A DNA stretch of 36,796 nucleotides from positions 1-36,796 of the forward strand of contig JAAVTG010001019.1 in NCBI GenBank assembly GCA_011947345.1, given 5' to 3'. The notes beneath the pieces were generated by a model, which saw nothing but the letters and a program-made list of their open reading frames with translations, searched no databases and was not told where the DNA came from. This document shows, piece after piece, positions 30,649 through 36,796 of the stretch. This DNA comes from Phytophthora quininea. Lineage: Eukaryota > Oomycota > Peronosporomycetes > Peronosporales > Peronosporaceae. Position 1 is the stretch's first letter. Each line of letters begins with the position of its first letter. Both the position numbers and the translations under genes were made by a program.

Positions 30649-30854
30649 TTATATGAATTTGGGTATGGAAATGGGTACATTAGAACATCGTCCTCAACCA
30701 CTTCAACGTCTTGTTTGTCTTGTTTGTCTTGTTCGTCTTCAAGGTTTCCTTCCTCACTACCATTTTCTCCAGACGAACTGTGGAGCGCCCTCTGAAAGCA
30801 AGGAGGTTGTGTGGCAAGTCTATTCAAACGGGACTGCTGAATCAATGCGATCAT
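30649..30854 (-). pseudogene. Host ORF, 5' part, interrupted by the Helitron block
   Basis: The frame starts at the ATG at 30854 (an in-frame ATG at 30917 is also possible). It begins MIALIQQSRLNRLATQPPCF and continues RALHSSS, an arginine-rich, acid-free N-terminus like a mitochondrial presequence. An acidic stretch with a DKQDKQD repeat and YPFPYPNSYN follow before the Helitron at 30648. The frame continues exactly in phase at 500 on the other side of the element. As it stands, the ORF reads into Helitron sequence instead of its own last 14 codons or next exon. I do not recognise the family. Mitochondrial targeting is an inference from composition. Confidence 0.5.
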
Positions 30855-30993
30855 GCGTCTGAAACTTCCGTTGCATATGCAAGTGGATTCGGCACAACCC
30901 CATGACTTCGATTCCATGGACGCTGGCTAGTTCCTTAGTCCCTTAGCCATCCTGTCTGTCCGCTCCTGATTCTGCTGTTGTTATCTTGCAGCC

Positions 30994-31909
30994 GTGCTCG
31001 CCTCGGCCGACCTCAACTCGACCTTTCAAGCACCGTCGAAAGCCAAGCTATGCGCTTTGGACGTCGAGAATTCACGACAAGTGTTGGAGCTGGTGGAGGT
31101 CACGCCGCAGCCCGCTCCGTCTCGCAACGACAGCGTGGTCGCCGTGTACCCGCGTATCCTCTGCTTTGCCGTCACCTACTCGGCCCACCACCAAAATCGC
31201 GTCCGTGCAGTCGCCGAGACGTGGGGCCAGCGGTGTGCTGCTCTTCTTCAGTAACGTCAGCGACACGATCGTCGTAGCTGCAAACACTACCGACGAACGT
31301 CGCTACGAGGTGGTGCAGCTGGACTTGGTCGCAGACCACGCGCACCTGTGGCTGAGGACCAGAGCTGCGCTGCGCTACATCTACGAGCGGTTCCGCCACG
31401 ACTACGACTGGTTCTACAAGACCGACGACGACACGTACGTGATTGTGGAAAACTTGCGCCAGTACGTCAAGCGACCCGAGATCCTGCAAGCGATCAATCG
31501 AGAGCCGATGCAATTGGGCCACCGCTTCAATCTCCCCGAGAACGCGGTCAACCACTACGTGAAGAACGAGACCCTACGCAAGCAGTGGCGCTCGAGATGG
31601 AGCTACGTCGTCTACAATTCGGGCGGGTCTGGTTACGTGATGAATCGCTTGTTCCTGGAGAAGATCGTCGAGAGTTTGCCCGAATGGACATGTCTGCCCG
31701 AGGAGAGCAGCGGGACAATGCCCGAGGACGCGGGCGTGTCCTTCTGCATGGCGTGGCACGGCATTTATCCCTGGGATACTCGTGACCATCTCGGTCGGGA
31801 GCGGTGGCACGCATTCCCTCCAAGCCTTGTGCGTCTGAAATGGGAAAACCCGAACGATTGGTACGTCCGATACCACGAGCATGTCGGGGAGTCAAGTCTG
31901 GATCGCTAA
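30994..31909 (+). pseudogene. GT31 (C1GALT/Fringe-like) beta-galactosyltransferase, 5' exon missing and one frameshift
   Basis: It resembles glycoprotein-N-acetylgalactosamine 3-beta-galactosyltransferases, type II membrane enzymes of the Golgi. Frame 1 (30994-31254) has RILCFAVTYSAHHQNRVRAV and ETWGQRC, the start of the catalytic domain. Frame 2 (from about 31236 to 31909) has FFSNVSDTIVV, the DxD metal/UDP-sugar motif in FYKTDDDTYVIVENL, YNSGGSGYVMNR and PEDAGVSFCMAWHGIYPW. The join near 31236-31248 (RCAALL to LLFFSN) requires a small indel, which may be a real mutation or a base-calling error. TTATCTTGCAG just before 30992 looks like an intron acceptor, so a short first exon with the membrane anchor is expected upstream. 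I could not place it convincingly in the little space before the divergent host ORF. Confidence 0.75.
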
Positions 31910-32067
31910 GCGCCGCACCCGACAGCGTAGCTTTCCACTACGTCCGCCCGCCACTGATGTATCACATGGAGCGCGTGCTTTACTTGTGTCGAGCTGGAGA
32001 CGACATTCCTCATGTTACTGCGTTTAACCAGAAGTTCCAGCTAGCTCTGGGAGATCGAGTCATGATG

Positions 32068-32074
32068 CAATAAA
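32068..32074 (+). terminator. Possible polyadenylation signal of the GT31 gene
   Basis: An AATAAA hexamer lies about 160 bp after the stop codon at 31907-31909. The gap between the convergent GT31 and glycine-rich genes (31910-32161) holds nothing else I can support. Confidence 0.35.
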
Positions 32075-32161
32075 CTGCATTTAAGGGGAAATGACATTTA
32101 CTTTGTTTGCTATTGCAACATCGACTAAGTTTGCAGGGAACGGGCCTTCCAGCTCAGCGTC

Positions 32162-32907
32162 CTACAGGTCAGCACCGCCGCCGACTGCAGCAGAAGTGGT
32201 TTGGCTTCCAAATGCACCGAACTGGCCGCCCTGACCACCGTTGAATTGTCCTTGAGCACCAAACGGTCCAAATTGACGCCCGCCAAAACCAGCACCACCA
32301 CCGCCGAAAACAGCACCAGCACCGCCGAAAGCCCCGGCACCACCGCCGAATTGTCCTCCTGGGCCGGCACCGATGACACCTCCGAGTTGACCTCCTCCGA
32401 GTCCATTCGCACGGCCGGGAGCAGCACCACCACCACCACCATTACGAGTCGCCAGGCCACCACCATTACGAATCACCGGGCCACCACCAGGAGCCGGACC
32501 ACCACCAGGAACCGTCGGGGCAGGAGTAGCGGGACCGCCGCCGTTGCCACCGAGGTTCGTCGCTCCACCAGCTCCGTTCAGAAAGCCGTTCGTCATCGTG
32601 CCGGGTTGGCTAAACGCACCGCCGTTAGCCCCGCTCCAAGACCGAAGCCGTTGCCACCAACACCACTGAGTTGGCCAAAGCCGTTGCCGCCAAATTGGCC
32701 CAACCCGGCAGCACCGCCGGCGGTGGCGAATTGACCGAGTCCTCCGGCGGCCCCACCGAAGCCGCCCATGCCGCCTCCAAAGCCGTTGCCAGCGCCGAAT
32801 TGCTCGCGCCCACGGGGCATCCGCATCGTTCCACGGGGTCCTTGGCCGTAAGCAGCACCGTTCAGACAGGCCAACGCCGCGATCGCAAGAGCAACTCGAA
32901 AACTCAT
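32162..32907 (-). CDS. Secreted glycine-rich protein (one frameshift)
   Basis: The ATG at 32907 opens MSFRVALAIAALACLNGAAYG, a clear signal peptide with likely cleavage after AYG. A mature region follows, rich in Gly with Ala, Phe, Asn and Gln in GGFGGA/GQFGG-type repeats, with Pro-Gly runs in the middle, ending GGGADL. The frame shifts once in a C4 run (G4 on the coding strand) at 32639-32642. One more base would give about 248 residues with uniform composition across the joint, so an undercalled homopolymer is likely. Such proteins are typical of extracellular matrix or cell wall. The upstream region contains pyrimidine-rich TCACTTT motifs reminiscent of the oomycete initiator near 32960-32980, which is an inference. 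Confidence 0.65.
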
Positions 32908-33189
32908 CGTCGTCGAGTTCTTGGTTGTCGAGGAAGGAAGACTTGGAAGACACTTGATGCCCACAGAGGAAAGTGAAAAGTGAGAAGACGAAAGGCGGCC
33001 GCACTCGCAAGGCGATTGCTTTCTCATGAACTGGTTGACCAGCATCAATCCATGCGTTTGATGGAGATCCGGAAGCCATGGACCCGTAGTCACTTGGTGA
33101 AACGTGCTATAGCTTTTATCAACGAGTAGACGTCTATAGGCCATGGAGTCCTAGAAGCCGATCAACTCGACGGTGGAAGACACTTGGCC

Positions 33190-34206
33190 TCACAAGCTGG
33201 GTACGAGCGAGAGGGTGGTGATGGCTCGGATCGGTTCATTGAGATTGACGTTGAGCGCGATGCTTGAAATCGTTGGCGAGCAGTAACTTGCGATCAGCAA
33301 CACAAGAAGCGGTACGAACACGAAGATAACGATCGCTAAGCCGAGGCCAAACAGTGCGAATTTCCACTTGGGCACTGGCAGATCGCGTCGGTCGTCCGAC
33401 AGTATCGCCTCTGGTGGCGGTGGCTGCGTGCCGTTGATCGGGCGGTTGCTCGAGTCGATAAACTCGCTGAGATTTTCCTCCGAGTCCATGCCAAGGTAGT
33501 TCGCTGACGGCCGTGAAGTCGCCGTCGTCAGTGTGCGGCGGTCGAAGATGCTCCACTGGTTCACAAAAGCAAGCGGTGTCCACCGCGAGAAGTCGAGCCA
33601 AATTGTTGCCACAATGGCGATGAACCCTTGTACGGCGAGCACAATTGCAAACGTATGATGGATGGTCTTGTTTTCTTCGGCAACGGGAACTGCTCGGTCT
33701 CGACTGCTCGAGTCCCAGCCAAACTCGTATCGTTGGCGATAAACTCGTACCACCACCACGTCAATGGAGAAGATCGCGACGGAGAGGATACAGCTCGTGA
33801 AAATACAGGAGAACCGCAATATCCGCTTCAAGACCAGCTTGATCCGAGCCAAGAGCGGGACGCCCCGAGTGAAGCAGTCCAAACAGCCATTGGGCGCCGT
33901 GTCATTGCAGAATGACGAGTGGTTGACGGCGGCGTCAAAACCCCAGAGCAACAGGACGAGGAAGCTGATCACGATAAAGTCCTGTATGATCCCAAGCAAG
34001 ATCCCGCATGCACGAGCAGTGGTGGTGTCTTCGTCTGGAGTTGTGGAAGTCTTGGCCAACTTGGCGACGTTGCTGGCCCGGTAGGCTGTGAAGAAGATAA
34101 TCTGTGCAACGTAGACGAAAGCCCAGCCGACCCAAGCGTGTCGATTGATCTGCGAGCTAATTTGTACGTTGGCGCTATGAAGCGCCCGCAGCAGGCCGCA
34201 GCTCAT
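33190..34206 (-). CDS. Multipass membrane protein, possibly the N-terminal part of a sulfatase-like family
   Basis: 338 residues from the ATG at 34206 (MSCGLLRALHSANV). I see about five hydrophobic segments: WVGWAFVYVAQIIFF, CGILLGIIQDFIVISFLVLLLW, FSCIFTSCILSVAIFSIDVVVV, FAIVLAVQGFIAIVATIWL and, near the C-terminus, FALFGLGLAIVIFVFVPLLVLL. A hydrophilic loop with Pro-rich TQPPPPEA lies before the last one. The layout, the VYRQRYEFGWD stretch and the NVNLNEPIRA ending recall the membrane half of oomycete sulfatase/phosphoglycerol-transferase-like proteins, but no catalytic domain follows the stop at 33190. It may be truncated or a stand-alone paralogue. The family call is weak; the membrane call is strong. 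Confidence 0.65.
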   Translation of the reverse strand: MSCGLLRALHSANVQISSQINRHAWVGWAFVYVAQIIFFTAYRASNVAKLAKTSTTPDEDTTTARACGILLGIIQDFIVISFLVLLLWGFDAAVNHSSFCNDTAPNGCLDCFTRGVPLLARIKLVLKRILRFSCIFTSCILSVAIFSIDVVVVRVYRQRYEFGWDSSSRDRAVPVAEENKTIHHTFAIVLAVQGFIAIVATIWLDFSRWTPLAFVNQWSIFDRRTLTTATSRPSANYLGMDSEENLSEFIDSSNRPINGTQPPPPEAILSDDRRDLPVPKWKFALFGLGLAIVIFVFVPLLVLLIASYCSPTISSIALNVNLNEPIRAITTLSLVPSL

Positions 34207-34783
34207 GGAGAGCAATTCCCTTTCTGCGATCGATCGAGGTCTGCGACGGGCTGTAAGCTAGCGGCGAAGGCAATGAATTCGTCAGGCGCCACGCAGTCCA
34301 ACATACGCGCTGATCTCGCCAGAATCGACCGGCGACCGGCGATTTCACACGCTCCAGTTCGAACACTTCGAACGAGCAACTTGAAGTTGTCCTTACTGCG
34401 ATCATCAAAAGTCTTTCTTGTGCATACGAAGGCTCGTGTTGGGGCGAATGTTTTGAGGTATCTTCAGTTTTGGTGCGGCACAAAAGTTCAGCTTTGCCCA
34501 GACACTCGAATTGCAGCAGTTGACGAGTTATTGGTTTGGTACTACGACAGTTCCTTGTTTGCGCTTGTTGGAGCCACCTTTTGTTGATTTGCATGCGCAC
34601 GGCTACTTCTGCAACGCTAGAATTCAGCGTCATTCGCCTGGGGAGCGACAGCCGCAGTAAACATCATCACACCACACGAGCTCGACAATATGGACCACTA
34701 TGCCATGACTCAATCGCTCTAAGCCCAGGAAGGTAGCATTAGCTCATACCGGTGCCAACAGCCAGCGGTTCTAACGATTGCAG
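34207..34783. other. Intergenic region
   Basis: I see no supported gene. Open frames here on both strands are short and have no recognisable domain or biased composition. It presumably contains the promoter of the membrane-protein gene and the 3' end of the PACRG-like gene. Confidence 0.4.
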
Positions 34784-35809
34784 CTAACGGATCGACACGT
34801 ACGTCGGAATCTTGGCTCGGATAATGGCGAGAGCTTCCTTGCCGCCGTTGCTCTCGAGAACCGCCAACGTGTCCTCAACTTCCGCCCGCAGCTGCTTCGT
34901 CAGCAATTTGCGATGAATCTGCTGCGTGAGCTTGGTCAGATAAACGTTCATCTCTCCCTCCACGAGTTCGGAGAGCAGTCGAGTTGCTTCGAGAGCCATC
35001 AGGAATGTGTCGTCGTCTTTGGCCATCAGTGCACCGCGCAGCGGCACGATCACTTGGGCAAGGATCGGCAGCGTCTTCTCTCGAGCGTCCCCCAGCTTCA
35101 GCAGTTCACGGAAAATGGTTCTAGCGAGAAACACGAACGGGTGGGTTGTCTCGAGAAACCCTTCGACACATGTGATCAGCAACGGATCAAACGATAATGC
35201 TGCAGAGAACGAACACCAACGCAGCAAACACGTAAGTACGCTGGCCCAAACGGTTGTGCGCAAGTCATCAATCCAGGACGTACTGTTCGGGTCTTTTGTC
35301 CACTGCAACGAATGGCGAATGCTACCGTGGTTGATGCGGCATGGGATCGATCCAGCGTCGTACGCACTTGAGAAATTACTGCACAAAGCAACAAGAAATA
35401 TACGTTAGCGCGACTGCAATTCAAGACTTCGAGGGGCTTCATTTGCTACGTACGTCCTGCACTTCTTCTTGCCTGACGTGAACACTGAAGCCTGCTTGTA
35501 CTTGTGAAGCGTTGACGATGGCAGTGGGTGCGCTCTGACGGCTTTCTTCGGCTCCTGGTTTGTTGCAGAGGATTCCGGAGGCGAGCGCAAAGACTTTGAC
35601 GACGACGGGGTCGTCGTCCGCGAGCTTTTCTTGACGTCAGAAGCAGGTGTTGAAGACCGTGACTTGTCTCTTGAGCTTGTCGCCCGCGCTTGATTTGAAC
35701 GACTACTGCTGGCGCTCCCTCGGCTACTGCTGCGACTTGCTTTCGCTGCGGTGCTGGTGTTGTTGTCCTTGGAATTGTTGTCAGACTTGATTGTCGAGAT
35801 CGGTGCCAT
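34784..35809 (-). CDS. PACRGL: PACRG-like protein, three exons
   Basis: Proposed exons 35809-35454, 35378-35284 and 35199-34784 give 867 nt and 288 residues. Both introns (75 and 84 bp) have GTACGT donors and TGCAG acceptors, and both joins restore the family sequence: KKKCRT-NFSSAYDAGSIPCRI and WTKDPN-TLSFDPLLIT. The N-terminal 110 residues are Ser/Lys-rich and disordered. The rest is the helical PACRG domain, ending GGKEALAIIRAKIPTYVSI, which matches PACRG-like proteins closely. PACRG family members sit at axonemal doublet microtubules in cilia and flagella, which fits a zoospore-forming organism. Intron 1 contains a CTAAC branch-point-like motif. Confidence 0.85.
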
Positions 35810-36044
35810 CGTCAATAAAGCTCGAGTTCTTGTCGACAGCGCTATTCGATGTCAATATCAATGTGACGAGTGCGAAGACCGTCAAAGCTTCTCCTTCATC
35901 ACCGCAATCCCACAAACTCCTATTGATAGCAAACATATCTATTGACGTGCAAGAACTCAATTCCGCTGATGGGAAGCTCAGCTATTTTCATCGAGTTTCA
36001 GGAATTCACGGTTGATATACAGCATCCAGGACGAATATACTCCA
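35810..36044. other. Intergenic region between PACRG-like and F-box genes
   Basis: 235 bp. It must hold the PACRG-like promoter and the F-box gene 3' end. No TATA box, repeat or RNA gene is evident. Confidence 0.4.
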
Positions 36045-36796
36045 TCACAGCTTCCATGAGCGGTAGTACTGGAATTCCTCCTCTGCTGTGTCGTAATAGT
36101 TGATCCATCCGCTCCCGTCGGGCTCCGAATTGGCGTAGTGCTCGTTCAGCACCAGCTTGACGTTCTTACCGCGCTCGCGTTGCGTGATGGTGAGGCGGAA
36201 GTTGACCTCGTTGCAGTTCGTGGGCACCGTCACCATGAGCTGGTCCTTCTCCACGTAGAAGCGTCCGCGGTGCACGCCCTTGCGCTCCTCTCGCAAATGG
36301 GACTCCACCTCCTGCGGTGGCTTGAACAGCATTCCGTACAGCACTGTGCCGTCTCGCTGGAACGAAAAGTAGCGGTAGTAAATGCACTTGAGGATGGTGC
36401 CCGGCACGATCTCCGTCCACATGTTGAGCTCGGGCTTCTTGTAGTACGATATTTGCAGCCAGTAGAAGCCGTTGTAGCGCACGCGCGGCCGGTCATGGAA
36501 CATGTTGAACCACGTCGGGTAGCGCCGCAGCTGGAAGCGGTTGCGCGCCGCAGCAGCAGCAGCGCGAGGGTTTTGCGCGGGGAAAATGCGTCGACAAATG
36601 GCTTCGAACAGCACCTCGGAGCGCGCCGCTTGCAGCAGCCTCTTGCATGTGCAGACGCACGACCCGATGGTGTCCTCGTCCAGATACTTGAGCACGCTGA
36701 TGAGCAGAATGTCGGCAAAGTTGAGCAGCGTGTGGTCCTCGTTGGCTACAGGCCACAAAAATGTCACTGACTTCTCCAATACTAGTGGAATAAACA
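36045..36796 (-). CDS. F-box protein, FBXO9-like (5' end beyond the window)
   Basis: The frame is open from the right edge to a stop at 36045, about 250 residues. An F-box-like segment LNFADILLISVLKYLDEDTIGSCVCTCKRLLQAA, expected to bind Skp1 in an SCF ubiquitin ligase, is followed by RPRVRYNGFYWLQISYYKKPE. The C-terminal domain has YYRYFSFQRDGTVLYGM, RGRFYVEKDQLMV and a WINYYDTAEEEF ending. This arrangement, with an Arg-Tyr-Phe-Asp-Gly beta-rich core after the F-box, is that of FBXO9/Hrt3-type proteins. No ATG starts the frame inside the window (the first candidate is TTG), so the start or an upstream exon with the usual N-terminal TPR/MIT part lies outside. The antisense open frame over the same DNA is a GC-driven shadow. 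Confidence 0.8.
   Translation of the reverse strand, partial: FIPLVLEKSVTFLWPVANEDHTLLNFADILLISVLKYLDEDTIGSCVCTCKRLLQAARSEVLFEAICRRIFPAQNPRAAAAAARNRFQLRRYPTWFNMFHDRPRVRYNGFYWLQISYYKKPELNMWTEIVPGTILKCIYYRYFSFQRDGTVLYGMLFKPPQEVESHLREERKGVHRGRFYVEKDQLMVTVPTNCNEVNFRLTITQRERGKNVKLVLNEHYANSEPDGSGWINYYDTAEEEFQYYRSWKL

Noticed and set aside
30268..30795. Plus-strand ORF spanning the Helitron 5' end and host DNA
   Set aside because: It crosses the insertion junction, has no start support, and is antisense to both the Helitron leader and the host ORF.
32201..32734. Plus-strand Thr/Ser-rich ORF
   Set aside because: It is the antisense of the glycine-rich gene; Gly codons read backwards give Thr/Pro/Ala-rich frames.
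33919..34587. Plus-strand ORF of 222 codons
   Set aside because: It overlaps the well-supported minus-strand membrane-protein gene and continues into non-coding DNA. No recognisable motif.
36138..36770. Plus-strand ORF of 210 codons opposite the F-box gene
   Set aside because: It has no domain and its composition mirrors the antisense codons. The minus-strand frame has clear F-box/FBXO9 features.

Overview
The window looks like nuclear DNA of a zoospore-forming oomycete (Phytophthora/Pythium type). The evidence is compact intron-poor genes, 75-84 bp introns with GTACGT donors, a PACRG-like ciliary gene, and a 338-residue membrane protein that recalls oomycete membrane sulfatases. The assignment is an inference; no rRNA or marker gene is present. 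I see no tRNA, rRNA, CRISPR or bacterial-type operon.

Most of the window (501-30648, 30.1 kb) is one head-to-tail block of Helitron rolling-circle transposons, all read on the minus strand. It holds three near-full-length RepHel Helitrons: copy 3 (24039-30648), copy 2 (7048-13634) and copy 1 (501-7047). Between copies 3 and 2 lie a ten-unit tandem array of about 975 bp per unit (14307-24038) and a truncated 5' end (13635-14306). Each array unit starts with a Helitron 5' terminus. It then carries an intact 129-codon LIM-like zinc-finger ORF and a deleted Rep/helicase remnant, and has no Helitron 3' end. Only the two outermost ends show the canonical host A|T insertion junction, and the host sequence on the two sides joins into one open reading frame. 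Two internal junctions fuse a 3' CTRR end to the next 5' TC end with no base between.

The Helitron protein has a basic N-terminus, an STPR array of 23-residue repeats, a CxxC zinc motif, a Helitron-type Rep domain (HUH and two-tyrosine motifs) and a Pif1-like helicase. Every copy is broken by small indels, mostly in homopolymers and mostly at different sites, so nearly all of the frame is intact in at least one copy. Two breaks are shared by all three copies. The STPR block is the main part that differs strongly between copies.

Right of the Helitrons lie single-copy genes: a GT31 galactosyltransferase (+), a secreted glycine-rich protein (-), a multipass membrane protein (-), a three-exon PACRG-like gene (-) and an FBXO9-like F-box gene (-, running off the right edge). 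At the far left is the downstream part of the gene split by the Helitron block.
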